The notes: generated from the letters alone by a model not told the origin. DNA of 64,000 nucleotides from Pseudomonadales bacterium (GCA_041395665.1 JAWLAB010000001.1:62001-126000); one strand, 5' to 3'; shown: positions 18,668 to 31,930, counted from the first letter of the stretch. A program made the numbers and translations.

Positions 18668-21600
18668 TCAAGTTACGCTTGTTTGTAAGGCTTCTGTCAG
18701 TGCTGCTTCAATTTCTTCAACCGACACGCCGGTTTCTTCCTGCAAGCGTTTTCTGCGGCGCTCGCTATGGTAAGCAAGCCCCGTACCTGCAGGGATCAAA
18801 CGACCAACAACAACGTTCTCTTTGAGGCCGCGCAGCGGATCGTACTTACCAGTAACCGCCGCCTCAGTTAACACACGCGTCGTCTCTTGGAACGAAGCCG
18901 CGGAAACGAACGAGTCAGTCGCCAACGATGCTTTGGTAATACCCAACAATACACGCTCGTATTGTGCTGAGATTTTACCGGCAGCATCCAACTGCTCGTT
19001 GATTTCTTGAATGTGACTGAACTCTGCCTGCTCGCCTTTCACATAAGAGGAGTCACCCATTTCTTGGATTTCTACTTTGCGCAACATTTGACGAACAATA
19101 ACTTCGATGTGCTTATCGTTAATTTTTACACCTTGTAGGCGATAAACTTCTTGCACCTCGTTCACGACATAACGCGCCAAATCTTCAATACCCTTCAAGC
19201 GAAGAATATCGTGCGGGTTTGGTGGGCCTTCAGCAACAACTTCGCCACGCTCTACGCTTTCACCTTCGAATACAGACAACTGGCGCTGCTTAGGAATTAA
19301 CAATTCCCAACTGCTGCTGCCATCTGATAAAGGTTTGCCGTCAGTAGGCGTAATCACCAAACGACGCTTACCCTTGGTTTCTTTGCCAAAGCTGACGATA
19401 CCCGATACTTCAGCCAAAATCGCTGGTTCTTTCGGTTTACGCGCTTCAAACAAGTCAGCAACGCGTGGCAAACCACCTGTGATATCGCGTGTTTTCAAAC
19501 CTTCTTGTGGAATACGCGCAACGATTTCACCCACGCCCGCCATACCACCGTCTGTCAGTACGACAATTGCGTTGGAAGGCAACATGTAGTGCGCCGGCAT
19601 TGTAGAGTTCGGCAGGCACACTTCCTTGCCTTTTGCGTCTAACAGCGTGACAGCCGGTTTTAAATCTTTACCTGCCGCAGGGCGCTCATTCGGGTCAATA
19701 ACCTGAATGTTAGACAAACCGGTCAATTCATCGGTCTGACGACGGATGCTGAGGTTATCTTCCATATCCGAGAAGCGCACTTTACCCGCCACTTCAGAAA
19801 TGATGGGGTGTGTATGCGGCTCCCACTTCGCGACGATAGCTCCCGCTTCAACCGTGGCACCCTCTTTTACAGAAATCACGGCGCCGTAAGGTAATTTATA
19901 ACGCTCACGCTCACGACCGTTTTCATCAGCAATCGCCAACTGACCAGAACGCGATACTGCAACCAACTCACCGGTCGCGCGCTCTACCGTTTTGATATTG
20001 AGCAGGCGAACAACACCGCCTTTTTTCACTTGTACACTGTCAGCCGCAGAAGCACGCGATGCCGCACCACCGATGTGGAAGGTACGCATCGTCAACTGCG
20101 TACCAGGCTCACCGATAGACTGCGCCGCCATAACACCAGCCGCTTCACCCACATTCACCAAGTGACCGCGCGCAAGATCGCGACCGTAGCAAGTGGAGCA
20201 AATGCCGAAACGCGTTTTACAAGTAATTGGCGAGCGCACTAACACTTCGTCAATACCCATGCGCTCAATTTCGATCACCAATTTTTCATCGATCATCGTA
20301 CCGGCAGCAATGGCGGTTTCTTTTTTGCCCGGCACTAATACATCAACGGCAACAACGCGACCCAAAATACGATCGCCCAACGATTCGATAATATCACCAC
20401 CCTCGATAACAGGCGTCATGGTCAAACCTTCGTCGGTGCCACAATCAACTTCTGTTACCACCAAGTCTTGTGCCACATCGACCAAACGGCGCGTCAAGTA
20501 ACCAGAGTTTGCCGTTTTCAACGCCGTATCCGCCAAACCTTTGCGCGCACCGTGCGTAGAAATAAAGTACTGCAATACATTCAAACCTTCGCGGAAGTTT
20601 GCCGTGATAGGTGTCTCAATGATCGAGCCATCAGGACGCGCCATCAAACCACGCATACCAGCCAACTGACGAATCTGTGCCGCAGAACCCCGCGCACCAG
20701 AATCCGCCATGATGTAAACAGAATTGAACGAATCCTGTTGCACCTGTTCGCCTTTGCTGGTGGTCGCCGCTTCTTTCGATAAGTTTTCCATCATGCATTT
20801 GGCAACTTGATCATTGGCGCGCGACCAAATATCAATCACCTTGTTGTACTTCTCGCCGTGCGTTACCAAACCCGAAGCAAACTGCTGTTCGATTTCAGTC
20901 ACTTCCGCATCCGCTTTTTCAATGATGGCCGCTTTTTCTTTTGGAATAGCAAAATCATTAACGCCAATCGATGCACCCGACTTCGTTGAGAAGTCATAAC
21001 CGGTGTACATCAATTTATCAGCAAAAATAACCGTCGCTTTCAAACCTACATTGCGATAGCACTGGTTAATGACACGCGAAATAGCTTTTTTCACCATTGG
21101 GCGATTGATCAAATCGAAAGACAAGCCTTCCGGTACGATATCCCACAACAATGCGCGACCCGCAGTCGTGTCATACAACTTAGTGCTTTCTGTGCGCGCA
21201 CCAGTGTCTTCATCAAACAACACTTCGTGAATGCGCACTTTAATTTTGGCCTGCAAATCTAATTGCTTGCCGTAGTAAGCGCGACTCACTTCTTTGATAT
21301 CCGCAAACGCACGACCTTCGCCTTTGGCATTGATGCGCTCACGCGTCATCCAATACAAACCCAAGACCACATCTTGCGAAGGCACGATGATCGGCTCACC
21401 GTTTGCAGGCGACAAAATATTATTGGTGGACATCATCAACGCACGCGCTTCTAACTGTGCTTCCAAAGTCAACGGCACATGCACCGCCATTTGGTCACCG
21501 TCGAAGTCAGCGTTGAATGCTGAACACACTAATGGATGCAATTGAATCGCTTTACCTTCAATCAACACAGGCTCAAACGCTTGGATACCCAAACGGTGCA

Positions 21601-22888
21601 AGGTTGGTGCACGATTCAACAACACGGGGTGTTCACGAATCACTTCAGCGAGAATATCCCACACTTCTGCAGTTTCGCGCTCGACCATTTTTTTCGCTGC
21701 TTTGATGGTGGTTGCCAAACCGCGCAACTCCAACTTGCCAAAAATAAATGGCTTGAACAATTCGAGTGCCATTTTTTTCGGCAGACCACACTGGTGCAAT
21801 TTCAGTGTAGGACCCACAACGATTACTGAACGACCAGAATAATCAACGCGTTTACCGAGCAAGTTTTGACGGAAACGACCTTGCTTGCCTTTGATCATGT
21901 CAGCCAAAGATTTCAGTGGGCGTTTGTTGCTGCCGGTAATCGCACGACCGCGACGACCGTTATCCAGCAGCGCATCCACTGATTCTTGCAACATGCGTTT
22001 TTCATTACGCACGATGATGTCGGGCGCGTTGAGGTCCAGCAGTCGCTTCAAGCGGTTGTTACGGTTGATAACACGACGATACAAATCGTTGAGATCAGAA
22101 GTTGCAAAACGACCACCATCCAACGGCACTAAAGGACGCAAATCAGGTGGCAATACAGGCAGCGCTTCCAGCACCATCCACTCAGGTTTATTTTTAGACG
22201 CTTGAAAACCTTCCAACAACTTCAAACGCTTGGACTGTTTCTTCAGCTTGGTTTCTGCTGTCGTTACCTGAATTTCTTCACGCAAACGAATCACTTCACC
22301 ATCAATGTCGATATCTTGCAGCAATGCTTGGATGGCTTCTGCGCCCATTTTGGCTTCGAAATCATCGCCAAATTCTTCCATGCATTGGTAATACTCTTCA
22401 TCACCGAGCAACTGACCTTTTTCAAGTGTGGTCATGCCTGGATCGATGACAACAAATGATTCAAAATACAACACGCGCTCGATATCACGCAGCGTCATAT
22501 CCAACAACATACCGATACGGCTAGGCAGCGATTTCAAAAACCAAATGTGCGCAACGGGTGACGCCAATTCAATATGCCCCATGCGCTCACGACGCACTTT
22601 AGCCAATGCCACTTCAACGCCACATTTTTCGCAAATAACACCGCGATGTTTTAAGCGCTTGTATTTACCGCAGAGACACTCGTAATCTTTGATTGGTCCA
22701 AAGATTTTTGCGCAAAACAAACCATCTCTTTCTGGCTTGAATGTGCGGTAGTTAATCGTCTCTGGTTTTTTGACTTCACCAAATGACCACGAACGGATCA
22801 TTTCTGGCGAAGCAAGGCCAATACGAATGCTGTCAAATTCAACAGCGTGCTCTTGCGAGGACTTCAACAAACTCATCAAATCTTTCAT
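18668..22888 (-). CDS. rpoC: RNA polymerase subunit beta-prime
   Basis: This 1406-residue subunit forms the catalytic cleft of RNA polymerase. The N-terminal zinc ribbon [20 protein letters not shown] starts near residue 70. The catalytic Mg2+ site is [15 protein letters not shown] near 458-472, and the bridge/trigger region includes [16 protein letters not shown]. The second zinc site Cys residues lie in [17 protein letters not shown]. The length is normal for gammaproteobacteria. It is 17 nt downstream of rpoB and ends at the bidirectional terminator. Confidence 0.99.
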   Translation of the reverse strand: MKDLMSLLKSSQEHAVEFDSIRIGLASPEMIRSWSFGEVKKPETINYRTFKPERDGLFCAKIFGPIKDYECLCGKYKRLKHRGVICEKCGVEVALAKVRRERMGHIELASPVAHIWFLKSLPSRIGMLLDMTLRDIERVLYFESFVVIDPGMTTLEKGQLLGDEEYYQCMEEFGDDFEAKMGAEAIQALLQDIDIDGEVIRLREEIQVTTAETKLKKQSKRLKLLEGFQASKNKPEWMVLEALPVLPPDLRPLVPLDGGRFATSDLNDLYRRVINRNNRLKRLLDLNAPDIIVRNEKRMLQESVDALLDNGRRGRAITGSNKRPLKSLADMIKGKQGRFRQNLLGKRVDYSGRSVIVVGPTLKLHQCGLPKKMALELFKPFIFGKLELRGLATTIKAAKKMVERETAEVWDILAEVIREHPVLLNRAPTLHRLGIQAFEPVLIEGKAIQLHPLVCSAFNADFDGDQMAVHVPLTLEAQLEARALMMSTNNILSPANGEPIIVPSQDVVLGLYWMTRERINAKGEGRAFADIKEVSRAYYGKQLDLQAKIKVRIHEVLFDEDTGARTESTKLYDTTAGRALLWDIVPEGLSFDLINRPMVKKAISRVINQCYRNVGLKATVIFADKLMYTGYDFSTKSGASIGVNDFAIPKEKAAIIEKADAEVTEIEQQFASGLVTHGEKYNKVIDIWSRANDQVAKCMMENLSKEAATTSKGEQVQQDSFNSVYIMADSGARGSAAQIRQLAGMRGLMARPDGSIIETPITANFREGLNVLQYFISTHGARKGLADTALKTANSGYLTRRLVDVAQDLVVTEVDCGTDEGLTMTPVIEGGDIIESLGDRILGRVVAVDVLVPGKKETAIAAGTMIDEKLVIEIERMGIDEVLVRSPITCKTRFGICSTCYGRDLARGHLVNVGEAAGVMAAQSIGEPGTQLTMRTFHIGGAASRASAADSVQVKKGGVVRLLNIKTVERATGELVAVSRSGQLAIADENGRERERYKLPYGAVISVKEGATVEAGAIVAKWEPHTHPIISEVAGKVRFSDMEDNLSIRRQTDELTGLSNIQVIDPNERPAAGKDLKPAVTLLDAKGKEVCLPNSTMPAHYMLPSNAIVVLTDGGMAGVGEIVARIPQEGLKTRDITGGLPRVADLFEARKPKEPAILAEVSGIVSFGKETKGKRRLVITPTDGKPLSDGSSSWELLIPKQRQLSVFEGESVERGEVVAEGPPNPHDILRLKGIEDLARYVVNEVQEVYRLQGVKINDKHIEVIVRQMLRKVEIQEMGDSSYVKGEQAEFSHIQEINEQLDAAGKISAQYERVLLGITKASLATDSFVSAASFQETTRVLTEAAVTGKYDPLRGLKENVVVGRLIPAGTGLAYHSERRRKRLQEETGVSVEEIEAALTEALQTSVT

Positions 22889-22905
22889 GATCTAATCCTC
22901 CGCTC

Positions 22906-25900
22906 TCAGTGGTCTGACTCAAGCTCGATATCAATACCGAGTGAGCGAATTTCTTTCACCAATACATTGAATGATTCCGGCATGCCTGGCTCCATGCGGT
23001 AATCGCCATCCACAATGTTTTTATACATTTTGGTACGACCTGCGACATCATCCGATTTAACAGTCAACATTTCTTGCAAGGTGTAAGCGGCACCATAAGC
23101 TTCCAGCGCCCACACTTCCATCTCACCAAAACGCTGACCACCGAATTGCGCTTTACCACCCAACGGCTGCTGTGTAACCAGCGAGTAAGAACCGGTAGAA
23201 CGCGCATGCATTTTGTCATCGACCAAGTGGTTGAGCTTGAGCATGTACATGTAACCCACGGTCACTGGACGCTCAAACGCATCACCGGTACGGCCATCGT
23301 ACAAAGTCATCTGCCCAGACTCAGGCATATCAGCCAAACTCAATAACGCCTTAATTTCTGATTCATGCGCACCATTGAACACCGGCGTCGCCATCGGCAC
23401 ACCTTCACGCAGATTCCCCGCCAGCGTCAGCACTTCCGCATCGGTCAATGACGAAATACTTTCAGAGCGACCTGCGCCAGACGAATAAATACTGTCGAGG
23501 AATTTGCGCACTTCAGCTGTTTTGCGCTGCTCTTTCAACATAGCGTCAATTTTTTCGCCGAGACCTTTTGCCGCCAGACCCAAATGCGTTTCCAAGATTT
23601 GGCCGACATTCATCCGCGATGGAACACCCAATGGATTCAATACCACATCCACGGGCTCACCGTTTTGATCGTAAGGCATATCTTCAACCGGCATGATGAC
23701 CGATACGACACCTTTGTTACCGTGACGACCCGCCATTTTGTCGCCCGGTTGTACACGGCGTTTTACTGCCAAATACACTTTGACAACCTTCAGAACGCCA
23801 GGCGCGAGGTTGTCGCCACCTTGGATTTTTTTGCGTTTGTCTTCAAACATTTCTTCGTGCAGTTTTTTGCGCTCTGCAAGACCCTGCTCTGCTTTTTCAA
23901 TTTGATCATTCAGCGCACTATCATCCATGCGCAGTTTGAACCAATCCGAACGCTCTAAACTCGCTAGCAATTCTTGTGTCAGCACAGTGCCTTTTTTCAG
24001 ACCCGCACCGCCGCTGACTTTGCCAGACAACAATGCCGCATGCAGACGCTCAAGCACTGCATCTTCCATGATGCGAAATTCTTCGTTGAGGTCTTTGCGA
24101 TATTGATCCAACTGGCTCTTCTCAATATCCAGTGCACGCTGATCTTTTTTCAGACCATCGCGCGTGAACACTTGCACATCAATAACCGTGCCTTTAGTGC
24201 TTGAAGGAACACGCAGAGAAGTGTCTTTTACATCCGACGCTTTTTCACCAAAAATGGCGCGCAGCAATTTTTCTTCTGGCGTTAATTGCGTTTCACCTTT
24301 GGGCGTTACTTTGCCAACCAAAATATCACCAGCTTTCACTTCAGCGCCGACATAAACAATACCGGATTCATCCAGCTTGCCCAGCGCACCTTCGCCAACA
24401 TTCGGAATATCAGCAGTGATTTCTTCTGCACCGAGCTTGGTGTCTCGCGCAATACAAGTCATTTCTTGGATATGGATAGAAGTAAAGCGATCTTCTTTCA
24501 CCACACGCTCAGACAGCAGAATGGAGTCTTCGAAGTTGTAGCCATTCCACGGCATAAAAGCGATGCGCATATTTTGACCCAGCGCCAAATCACCGAGGTC
24601 AACCGATACGCCATCCGCCAACACATCACCAATTGCAATCACATCACCAGGGCGCACAATCGGACGCTGGTTGATGCAAGTGTTTTGGTTAGAACGCGTG
24701 TATTTGATGAGGTTGTAAATATCAACGCCCGCATCGCCTTTTGCTACTTCATCTTCATTGACACGCACCACAATGCGGCCCGCATCAATGCTATCAATCA
24801 CACCGCCGCGACGCGCAATAACACACACGCCAGAATCTGTAGCAACGACACGCTCCATACCGGTTCCAACCAGCGGCTTTTGTGCACGCAGTGTTGGTAC
24901 CGCTTGGCGCTGCATGTTGGAACCCATCAAGGCACGGTTTGCGTCATCGTGCTCCAAGAATGGGATCAGCGATGCAGCAACGGATACCACCTGACGCGGC
25001 GACACATCCATGTACTGCACATCTTGCGGCGGCTTGACGGTAAATTCATTGAGGTGACGCACAGCGACCAAATCCTCAACCAACTTTCCTTTTTCAATTT
25101 TTGCAGAAGCCTGCGCGATGACGCACTCTGCTTCGTTGATCGCTGACAGATATTCAATTTCATCTGTCACTTTGCCATCAATCACTTTACGGTAAGGCGT
25201 TTCAATAAAACCGTAATCGTTAGTACGCGCATAAGTCGCCAGCGAGTTAATCAAACCAATGTTTGGGCCTTCCGGCGTTTCAATTGGGCATACACGACCG
25301 TAATGCGTTGGATGCACATCGCGCACTTCAAAGCCAGCGCGCTCACGCGTCAAACCACCTGGACCCAACGCTGATACACGGCGCTTGTGCGTGATCTCAG
25401 ACAGTGGGTTGTTTTGATCCATAAACTGCGACAACTGCGAAGAACCAAAAAACTCTTTCACAGCAGCAGCAACTGGTTTGGCATTAATTAAATCTTGCGG
25501 CATCAAGCCTTCGCTTTCTGCAACAGACAAACGCTCTTTTACCGCGCGCTCTACACGCACCAAACCGATACGGAATTGGTTTTCTGCCATTTCACCGACA
25601 GAACGAACGCGGCGATTTCCTAAGTGATCGATATCATCAACAATGCCTTTACCGTTACGAATATCAATTAAGCAACGCAGCACATCAACGATGTCTTCAC
25701 GCGATAAAGTACCTTCGCCTTTGATTTCTTCACGACCCAAACGGCGGTTGAACTTCATACGACCGACAGTCGATAACTCATAGCGCTCTTGCGAGAAAAA
25801 CAAGTTCTGGAAAAGATTCTCCGCTGCGTCTTTGGTCGGCGGCTCACCAGGGCGCATCATGCGGTAAATTTCTACCAAGGCTTCTAGCTGTGTGCGACTC

Positions 25901-26982
25901 GGATCGACACGCAGTGTTTCAGAAATAAATGCACCACAATCCAAATCATTGGTATAGATGGTTTCAAATTCTGAGATACCGGCATCTTTGATTTTTTTCA
26001 AAACATCTGCAGCGATAACGGTGTTGCACTCAAACAACACTTCGCCGGTCTTAGGGTTCACAAGATCTTTTGCCAATGAGTGGCCGTGCAAATAAGTATC
26101 AGGCACCTGCAACTTATCAACATTGGCTTTTTCCAATTGCTTGATATGTCTTGCTGTAATACGACGACCTTCTTCAACGATGACATTGCCTTTGTTGTCG
26201 ACAATATCAAATGCAGCAATATCACCGCGCAAACGGGAAGGCACCAAGTTCAGCTGATAGCCGCCGTCTTCCAGCACATTGAAGTGATCATTCTCAAAAA
26301 ACATGGCCAGCATTTCTTCTGTGCTGTAACCAATGGCGCGCAGCAGAATTGTCGCAGCCAATTTACGGCGGCGATCGATGCGCACAAACACCAAATCTTT
26401 AGGGTCGAATTCAAAATCCAACCAAGAACCGCGATAGGGAATAATTCTTGCGTTGTACAGCAACTTGCCCGAGCTGTGTGTTTTACCCTTGTCGTGATCA
26501 AAAAACACACCTGGCGAACGGTGCAACTGAGACACAACAACGCGCTCTGTGCCGTTAACGATAAATGTGCCGTATTCCGTCATGAGTGGAATTTCACCCA
26601 TGTACACTTCTTGCTCTTTAATATCTTTGATCGCCTTGTTGCTTGATTCGCGATCGTAAATTACCAAACGCACCTTCACGCGCAGTGGTGCTGCATAAGT
26701 TACGCCACGCAGTTTGGATTCACTGACATCAAACAGCGGCTTGCCGAGTGTGTAATCAACATACTCCAGCGCAGCCGCACCGTTGTAACTGGTAATAGGG
26801 AATACCGAATTGAATGCGGCCTGCAAGCCAACATCCGCACGAGCCTTCACTGCGGCGTGCTCTTGCGTGAAACTCTGGTAAGACTCCAACTGAATCGCCA
26901 GCAATGATGGGATATCCATCACCTGTGGCAGCTTGCCGAAATCCTTCCGAATACGCTTCTTCTCTGTGTATGAGTAAGCCAT
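22906..26982 (-). CDS. rpoB: RNA polymerase subunit beta
   Basis: This 1358-residue subunit is of normal length. The rifampicin pocket ([20 protein letters not shown] and following residues) carries only the residues found in sensitive wild types. [15 protein letters not shown] marks the active-site flap region. An attenuator lies upstream, between rplL and rpoB, and is expected to lower polymerase relative to ribosomal protein output. Confidence 0.99.
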   Translation of the reverse strand: MAYSYTEKKRIRKDFGKLPQVMDIPSLLAIQLESYQSFTQEHAAVKARADVGLQAAFNSVFPITSYNGAAALEYVDYTLGKPLFDVSESKLRGVTYAAPLRVKVRLVIYDRESSNKAIKDIKEQEVYMGEIPLMTEYGTFIVNGTERVVVSQLHRSPGVFFDHDKGKTHSSGKLLYNARIIPYRGSWLDFEFDPKDLVFVRIDRRRKLAATILLRAIGYSTEEMLAMFFENDHFNVLEDGGYQLNLVPSRLRGDIAAFDIVDNKGNVIVEEGRRITARHIKQLEKANVDKLQVPDTYLHGHSLAKDLVNPKTGEVLFECNTVIAADVLKKIKDAGISEFETIYTNDLDCGAFISETLRVDPSRTQLEALVEIYRMMRPGEPPTKDAAENLFQNLFFSQERYELSTVGRMKFNRRLGREEIKGEGTLSREDIVDVLRCLIDIRNGKGIVDDIDHLGNRRVRSVGEMAENQFRIGLVRVERAVKERLSVAESEGLMPQDLINAKPVAAAVKEFFGSSQLSQFMDQNNPLSEITHKRRVSALGPGGLTRERAGFEVRDVHPTHYGRVCPIETPEGPNIGLINSLATYARTNDYGFIETPYRKVIDGKVTDEIEYLSAINEAECVIAQASAKIEKGKLVEDLVAVRHLNEFTVKPPQDVQYMDVSPRQVVSVAASLIPFLEHDDANRALMGSNMQRQAVPTLRAQKPLVGTGMERVVATDSGVCVIARRGGVIDSIDAGRIVVRVNEDEVAKGDAGVDIYNLIKYTRSNQNTCINQRPIVRPGDVIAIGDVLADGVSVDLGDLALGQNMRIAFMPWNGYNFEDSILLSERVVKEDRFTSIHIQEMTCIARDTKLGAEEITADIPNVGEGALGKLDESGIVYVGAEVKAGDILVGKVTPKGETQLTPEEKLLRAIFGEKASDVKDTSLRVPSSTKGTVIDVQVFTRDGLKKDQRALDIEKSQLDQYRKDLNEEFRIMEDAVLERLHAALLSGKVSGGAGLKKGTVLTQELLASLERSDWFKLRMDDSALNDQIEKAEQGLAERKKLHEEMFEDKRKKIQGGDNLAPGVLKVVKVYLAVKRRVQPGDKMAGRHGNKGVVSVIMPVEDMPYDQNGEPVDVVLNPLGVPSRMNVGQILETHLGLAAKGLGEKIDAMLKEQRKTAEVRKFLDSIYSSGAGRSESISSLTDAEVLTLAGNLREGVPMATPVFNGAHESEIKALLSLADMPESGQMTLYDGRTGDAFERPVTVGYMYMLKLNHLVDDKMHARSTGSYSLVTQQPLGGKAQFGGQRFGEMEVWALEAYGAAYTLQEMLTVKSDDVAGRTKMYKNIVDGDYRMEPGMPESFNVLVKEIRSLGIDIELESDH

Positions 26983-27073
26983 CTGTATTCCCCAATATAA
27001 TCGTGTGTTTTACTAATCGCGGCCAATCATTTGATCGTCACGATACATTCCTTGCTTAAAACTTCAGAAGCAC

Positions 27074-27105
27074 AAAAAGGCCGACGGATATTTACTCCGC
27101 CAGCC
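27074..27105 (-). terminator. rplL-rpoB attenuator hairpin
   Basis: On the minus strand GGCTGGCGGA and TCCGTCGGCC form a 10-bp stem (two G-U pairs) with a 7-nt loop, followed by TTTTT. It lies in the 179-nt gap between rplL and rpoB. Partial termination here matches the attenuator known at this place in E. coli. Confidence 0.85.
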
Positions 27106-27161
27106 CCTTGCTCTCACTGCATAACATCTTGTTGCGCAAGAACAACACCTATAGCGTGTTA

Positions 27162-27536
27162 TTACTTGAGTTCAACAGCTGCGCCAGCTTCCTCTAACTT
27201 CTTCTTAGCGTCTTCAGCTTCGGCTTTAGAAGCACCTTCTTTCACGGTTGAAGGTGCGCCATCAACCAAGTCTTTCGCTTCTTTCAAGCCCAAGCCAGTC
27301 AGTTCACGCACTACCTTGATAACGTTAACTTTCTTCTCGCCTGCGCTAGTCAGGATGATGTTGAACTCAGTTTGCTCTTCAGCAGCGGCAGCGGCAGGGC
27401 CAGCAGCAGCAACAGCAGCAACAGCAGCCGTTACACCGAACTTTTCTTCCATTGCAGAAATCAATTCAACTACATCTTTTACAGACATTTCAGAAATTGC
27501 ATTGATGATGTCTTCTTTTGACAGTGCCATTTTCAT
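27162..27536 (-). CDS. rplL: 50S ribosomal protein L7/L12
   Basis: This 124-residue stalk protein binds elongation factors. The N-terminal dimerisation helices ([21 protein letters not shown]) are joined by an Ala-rich hinge (about 38-54) to the C-terminal domain, which contains [20 protein letters not shown]. It is 55 nt downstream of rplJ, and four dimers assemble on L10 in many relatives. Confidence 0.98.
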   Translation of the reverse strand: MKMALSKEDIINAISEMSVKDVVELISAMEEKFGVTAAVAAVAAAGPAAAAAEEQTEFNIILTSAGEKKVNVIKVVRELTGLGLKEAKDLVDGAPSTVKEGASKAEAEDAKKKLEEAGAAVELK

Positions 27537-27591
27537 TTCCTCTTAACTTTGAATTTTGCTCAATAAAATTTTCAGAACAACCAGCGAAAAA

Positions 27592-28086
27592 TTACGCCGC
27601 TTGTTGCTCTTTTTGATCGCGAACGGCAGCTATTGTACGAACCAACTTGCCAGCTGAAGCTTCTTTCAGAACGCTCATCAACTTAGAAATTGCTTCTTCG
27701 TAAGTCGGCAATGTCGCCAACATGCCAATATCTACCAAAGCCCCCTCAAAACAAGCCGCTTTGAGTTCAAACTTATCGTTATCTTTAGCGAAATCTTTCA
27801 GAATACGCGCACCGGCGCCTGGATGTTCGTTTGAGAACGCGATAATACTTGGGCCTACCAAACTATCAGCTAAACATTCGTAATCTGTGCCTTGAATAGC
27901 GCGTTTAGCTAGAGTGTTACGAACCACTCTCAACCATACACCACTTTCGCGAGCCTGCTTACGAAGCGCATCCATCTTATCGACCGTTACGCCTCTAGAA
28001 TCGGCAACAACAGCAGACAGCGCGCTTTTAGCTGCATTCTGGACTTCAGCGACAATCGCTTTTTTGTCTTCGAGTGCTAATGCCAC
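27592..28086 (-). CDS. rplJ: 50S ribosomal protein L10
   Basis: This 164-residue protein anchors the L7/L12 stalk to 23S rRNA and opens [20 protein letters not shown]. The family motif [11 protein letters not shown] lies near residue 55. The C-terminal helix binds L12 dimers. In E. coli the L10-L12 complex represses its own mRNA leader; a 271-nt leader is present upstream here. Confidence 0.97.
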   Translation of the reverse strand: MALALEDKKAIVAEVQNAAKSALSAVVADSRGVTVDKMDALRKQARESGVWLRVVRNTLAKRAIQGTDYECLADSLVGPSIIAFSNEHPGAGARILKDFAKDNDKFELKAACFEGALVDIGMLATLPTYEEAISKLMSVLKEASAGKLVRTIAAVRDQKEQQAA

Positions 28087-28357
28087 AGCATTTCTCCTGG
28101 ACTGGATCAGTAAAACTGATCATTGATTTACCGTGCTTTAACCACAAAATAAAACACGAACCTTTCGGCGCTCGAATCCAGACTGCTTACGCAAAAAACC
28201 TGAACTGGGCTAACCGTCTACGCGGGCCTTGCATCACAGCGAGATGCTGTTTGCGCTTTTAAGTCAGCAGAGAAAACTCCAACCAACACCTGCGATTTTT
28301 GACAATTCAGACGAAATATTTACCAATATTTCGCCCGAACCCCAAACCAAAATAACT
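28087..28357 (-). promoter_or_regulatory. rplJ leader / rplA-rplJ intergenic region
   Basis: This 271-nt gap holds at least two hairpins on the transcript. One is CGAAATATT/AATATTTCG (28312-28333), just after rplA. The other is GCATC/GATGC (28231-28247). Its place and length match the L10-binding autoregulatory leader of other proteobacteria. I could not identify the kink-turn or a clear internal promoter. A good Shine-Dalgarno (AGGAGAAA) precedes rplJ. Confidence 0.5.
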
Positions 28358-29053
28358 TCAAATATTTAAAGAAGCCTGATCAATAACCAAACCAGGACCC
28401 ATCGTGGTCGAAAGCGTAATTTTTTTCAGATAGATGCCTTTCGCCGTGCTGGGCTTGGCTTTTTTCAAATCATTGATAACCGCTTCCAAATTTTCTTTGA
28501 TCGCCGTTACATCAAAATTGATTTTGCCAATACCGCCATGGATGATGCCATTTTTGTCAGCGCGGAAACGCACCTGACCTGCTTTAGCATTTTTCACAGC
28601 CGTCACAACATCCGGCGTTACTGTGCCAGTTTTAGGGTTTGGCATCAGACCGCGAGGACCAAGCACTTGACCCAAAGCACCAACCACACGCATAGCATCA
28701 GGCGAGGCGATGACAACATCAAAATCCATCAAGCCGCCTTTGATTTGCTCGGCCAAATCTTCCATGCCAACCAATTCAGCACCGGCTGCTTTTGCTGCAT
28801 CTGCTGCTGCGCCCTGTGTAAATACAGCGACACGAACCGATTTACCTGAACCGTGCGGCAATGTTGTCGCGCCACGCACAGATTGATCTGATTTGCGCGC
28901 ATCAATGCCGAGGTTAACGGACACATCAACAGTTTCGCTAAATTTTACGGTTGAAATTTCTTTCAGCAAAGCCACCGCATCAGCGATCGCGTATTGTTTT
29001 CCTGATTGAACTTTGGCGCTAATTGCTTGGGCGCGTTTACTTATCTTAGCCAT
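28358..29053 (-). CDS. rplA: 50S ribosomal protein L1
   Basis: This 231-residue protein starts at ATG 29053 ([15 protein letters not shown]); an in-frame ATG at 29101 would overlap rplK and is rejected. The conserved segment [15 protein letters not shown] and the following residues that contact the L1 stalk are intact. It lies 1 nt after rplK. L1 is the usual repressor of the rplKA mRNA. Confidence 0.97.
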   Translation of the reverse strand: MAKISKRAQAISAKVQSGKQYAIADAVALLKEISTVKFSETVDVSVNLGIDARKSDQSVRGATTLPHGSGKSVRVAVFTQGAAADAAKAAGAELVGMEDLAEQIKGGLMDFDVVIASPDAMRVVGALGQVLGPRGLMPNPKTGTVTPDVVTAVKNAKAGQVRFRADKNGIIHGGIGKINFDVTAIKENLEAVINDLKKAKPSTAKGIYLKKITLSTTMGPGLVIDQASLNI

Positions 29054-29054
29054 C

Positions 29055-29486
29055 TCACACACCCTCCACTTCAATACCAGCACTGCGCGCACTGCCTGCA
29101 ATGGTGCGCACTGCTGCGTCCATGTTGGCCGCCGTCAAGTCTGGCATTTTTTGTTTTGCAATTTCTTCTACTTGTGCGCGCGTTAATTTGCCCACTTTAT
29201 TTTTATTGGGCACGCCGCTACCGCCTTTAATGCCTGCTGCCTTCATCAACAAAACCGCTGCTGGTGGAGTTTTGGTGATAAAGGTGAAGCTACGATCCGA
29301 ATAAACCGTAATCACCACAGGCGTAGGCAAACCAGGCTCAAGGCCTTGAGTGGCTGCGTTAAACGCCTTACAGAATTCCATGATATTAACGCCGTGCTGA
29401 CCCAAGGCAGGGCCAACTGGTGGACTTGGATTGGCCTGACCTGCTTTAACTTGCAGTTTGATATAGGCCTGTACTTTCTTTGCCAT
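29055..29486 (-). CDS. rplK: 50S ribosomal protein L11
   Basis: This 143-residue protein binds the GTPase-associated centre of 23S rRNA and is needed for the RelA response. The N-terminal domain has the proline-rich [20 protein letters not shown] with the thiostrepton-contact prolines. The C-terminal RNA-binding domain includes [20 protein letters not shown]. It is the first gene of the rplKA pair. Confidence 0.98.
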   Translation of the reverse strand: MAKKVQAYIKLQVKAGQANPSPPVGPALGQHGVNIMEFCKAFNAATQGLEPGLPTPVVITVYSDRSFTFITKTPPAAVLLMKAAGIKGGSGVPNKNKVGKLTRAQVEEIAKQKMPDLTAANMDAAVRTIAGSARSAGIEVEGV

Positions 29487-29615
29487 AAATAAACCCTCAA
29501 ATGGGTGTTAGCGCCTCCAGAAAATCAACGAGTGATCTTCCTTCTTCGGCTCCCCGCAGATGCAACTTACATTGTATCTGCACCTTAATGCGGTATTAGC
29601 CGCATATTCTTAATA
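29487..29615 (-). promoter_or_regulatory. nusG-rplK leader region
   Basis: The 129-nt gap contains inverted repeats on the transcript: GCGGC-TAATA-CCGC, and GCAGAT paired with ATCTGC across about 14 nt. The likely role is the L1-responsive leader and promoter of rplKA, inferred from position. I cannot identify a clear -35/-10 pair. Confidence 0.35.
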
Positions 29616-30149
29616 TCAAGCCTTTTCGACTTGACCAAAATCCAATTCAACCGGTGTTGAACGACCAAAAATCAACACAGCCACACGCAAACGGTTTTTA
29701 TCGTAGTTCACTTCTTCAACAACACCATTGAAATCATTGAATGGCCCATCGACCACACGCACCATTTCACCCGGCTCAAAAATAGTTTTAGGGCGAGGTT
29801 TCTCACTGCCCACTTCAACACGGCGCAAAATCAATTCAGCTTCAGCATCCGTAATCGGCGCAGGGTTATCTGCTTTGCCGCCGATAAAACCCATCACTCT
29901 TGGCGTTTCTTTTACCAAGTGCCATGAGTCATCATTCAGCTCCATGTGAACCAACACATAGCCAGGAAAAAACTTGCGCTCGCTTTTGCGTTTCTGACCC
30001 GCACGCATTTCAACCACTTCTTCCGTCGGCACAAGAATTTCGCCAAACATTTCTTGCATGCCCGCACGTTCAACGCGCTCTTTCAAAGCTGCAGCAACTT
30101 TCTTTTCAAATCCTGAGTAGGCATGAACAACGTACCAGCGCTTGGCCAT
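29616..30149 (-). CDS. nusG: Transcription antitermination factor NusG
   Basis: This 177-residue protein starts at ATG 30149 ([20 protein letters not shown]) behind a GGGGGAGAA site; longer in-frame starts would overlap secE. The N-terminal NGN domain binds the RNA polymerase clamp. The C-terminal KOW domain ([18 protein letters not shown]) contacts Rho or S10. It is 17 nt downstream of secE. Confidence 0.97.
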   Translation of the reverse strand: MAKRWYVVHAYSGFEKKVAAALKERVERAGMQEMFGEILVPTEEVVEMRAGQKRKSERKFFPGYVLVHMELNDDSWHLVKETPRVMGFIGGKADNPAPITDAEAELILRRVEVGSEKPRPKTIFEPGEMVRVVDGPFNDFNGVVEEVNYDKNRLRVAVLIFGRSTPVELDFGQVEKA

Positions 30150-30166
30150 AATCCATTCTCCCCCAA

Positions 30167-30553
30167 TTAGCCAATAACAGCCGAGATTAGTTTTGCAAAC
30201 GCAGCATCCAATCCCCAAAGAACTAATGCCATCAACACAACAAAACCCATAACCACTAGAGTGGTTTGTACCGCTTCTTGGCGCGTAGGCCATACGATGC
30301 GGCGCGTCTCAACAACCGATTCGCGCAACAAGGAAAAAAATGCTCGACCTTGTGCAGTAAGGATGGCCACATAAATTGCGATGGCCGCTACAGGAACCAG
30401 TGCCAAGGAGCGATATACCACTGGATAATTGTCGGAGAAGTAGTAAAAGCCGTATACACCGCCAACAACGATCAAACCAACGACCATCCACTTAAAAGTA
30501 TCAAGCTGACTGGTTTGGTCTTTTGTGCCGCGCTCTTCTGTCTTGCTGCTCAT
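30167..30553 (-). CDS. secE: Preprotein translocase subunit SecE
   Basis: This 128-residue protein starts at ATG 30553 ([12 protein letters not shown]); an in-frame ATG at 30571 adds six residues and cannot be excluded. It has three predicted membrane helices (about 24-42, 48-66 and 92-118), as in the long gammaproteobacterial SecE. The conserved cytoplasmic amphipathic segment [20 protein letters not shown] precedes the last helix. It pairs with SecY at the translocon and with nusG in the operon. Confidence 0.93.
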   Translation of the reverse strand: MSSKTEERGTKDQTSQLDTFKWMVVGLIVVGGVYGFYYFSDNYPVVYRSLALVPVAAIAIYVAILTAQGRAFFSLLRESVVETRRIVWPTRQEAVQTTLVVMGFVVLMALVLWGLDAAFAKLISAVIG

Positions 30554-30590
30554 TTCACGCCTTTGCTTCAATCAAACAAACCAACAACTT

Positions 30591-30666
30591 TGGCAGGCCA
30601 GGAGGGACTCGAACCCCCAACACCCGGTTTTGGAGACCGGTGCTCTACCAATTGAACTACTGGCCT
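30591..30666 (-). tRNA. tRNA-Trp (CCA)
   Basis: This 76-nt cloverleaf has a 7-bp acceptor stem, anticodon CCA and an encoded CCA end. It lies between tuf and secE, its conserved place in gammaproteobacteria, and matches the E. coli tRNA-Trp anticodon arm. Confidence 0.97.
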
Positions 30667-30685
30667 ATAAACCACCTAAAACGAC

Positions 30686-30715
30686 AAAAAGCAGAGTGCC
30701 GTTAAACACTCTACT
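30686..30715 (-). terminator. Terminator after tuf
   Basis: On the minus strand AGTAGAGTG pairs with CACTCTGCT (one G-U pair, 8-nt loop), followed by TTTT. It lies between tuf and tRNA-Trp and would partly separate tuf from trpT-secE-nusG. Confidence 0.75.
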
Positions 30716-30736
30716 TTCATCGCAAAACGCTATAAA

Positions 30737-31930
30737 TCACTCAATAATTTTTGCAACAACACCGGCGCCTACAGTACGGCCGCCTTCACGAATCGCGAAG
30801 CGCAAACCGTCTTCCATCGCAATAGGTGCGATCAAAGTCACCGTCATTTGTACGTTGTCGCCAGGCATAACCATTTCTACGCCTTCTGCCAACTGAATCT
30901 CGCCCGTCACATCCGTAGTACGGAAGTAGAACTGTGGACGATAACCTTTGAAGAATGGCGTGTGACGACCACCTTCGTCTTTGGACAACACATAGATTTC
31001 TGATTCGAACTTGGTGTGCGGCTTGATGCTGCCTGGCTTAGACAACACTTGGCCACGCTCTACATCTTCACGCTTGGTGCCACGCAACAGCGCACCGATG
31101 TTTTCACCCGCACGACCTTCGTCGAGCAATTTACGGAACATCTCAACGCCGGTAACGGTAGTTTTGGTGGTAGCTCGGATACCGACGATTTCCACTTCAT
31201 CGCCAGTCTTAACAATGCCACGCTCTACACGACCGGTAACTACAGTACCGCGACCCGCGATAGAGAATACGTCTTCGATAGGCATCAGGAACGGCTTGTC
31301 GATAGCGCGCTCTGGCATCGGGATGTAGCTATCCAAAGTTTCAACCAGTTTTTTCACCGCAGTAGTGCCGTGACCGTTGTCATCTTTGCCTTCAACCGCC
31401 ATCAGCGCAGAGCCGATGATGATTGGGGTGTCGTCACCTGGGAAGTTGTACTGGCTCAACAGTTCACGCACTTCCATCTCAACCAGCTCCAACAACTCTG
31501 CGTCGTCAACCATGTCGGCTTTGTTCAGGAACACTACAATGTAAGGGACGCCAACCTGACGAGACAACAGGATGTGCTCACGCGTTTGTGGCATTGGGCC
31601 GTCAGCGGCTGAACACACCAGAATCGCGCCGTCCATCTGGGCAGCACCCGTGATCATGTTTTTAACATAGTCAGCGTGCCCTGGGCAGTCTACGTGCGCG
31701 TAGTGACGCTCAGCAGACTCATACTCAACGTGAGAAGTGTTAATGGTGATACCGCGCGCTTTTTCTTCTGGCGCTGCGTCAATTTGGTCATAGCCTTTTT
31801 TCTCGCCGCCCCACACTTCTGCGCACACGATGGTCAGCGCCGCTGTCAAAGTAGTTTTACCGTGGTCAACGTGGCCAATTGTGCCTACGTTTACGTGGGG
31901 TTTTTTACGCTCAAATGCTGCCTTTGCCAT
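30737..31930 (-). CDS. tuf: Elongation factor Tu
   Basis: This 397-residue GTPase delivers aminoacyl-tRNA to the ribosome. P-loop GHVDHGKT is at residues 19-26, [20 protein letters not shown] forms the switch II region, and [10 protein letters not shown] carries the NKxD motif. Domains 2 and 3 follow at about 205-397. Only this copy lies in the window; the tRNA-flanked context corresponds to tufB. It is expressed from the tRNA promoter upstream. Confidence 0.98.
   Translation of the reverse strand: MAKAAFERKKPHVNVGTIGHVDHGKTTLTAALTIVCAEVWGGEKKGYDQIDAAPEEKARGITINTSHVEYESAERHYAHVDCPGHADYVKNMITGAAQMDGAILVCSAADGPMPQTREHILLSRQVGVPYIVVFLNKADMVDDAELLELVEMEVRELLSQYNFPGDDTPIIIGSALMAVEGKDDNGHGTTAVKKLVETLDSYIPMPERAIDKPFLMPIEDVFSIAGRGTVVTGRVERGIVKTGDEVEIVGIRATTKTTVTGVEMFRKLLDEGRAGENIGALLRGTKREDVERGQVLSKPGSIKPHTKFESEIYVLSKDEGGRHTPFFKGYRPQFYFRTTDVTGEIQLAEGVEMVMPGDNVQMTVTLIAPIAMEDGLRFAIREGGRTVGAGVVAKIIE

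Noticed and set aside
24286..25146. A 286-codon open frame on the plus strand inside rpoB
   Set aside because: It is rich in His, Asn, Thr and Arg, has no family features, and lies entirely within rpoB, whose sequence is conserved throughout.
25380..25460. Possible rifampicin-resistance substitutions in rpoB
   Set aside because: The pocket residues in [20 protein letters not shown] and the following segment are those of sensitive wild types.
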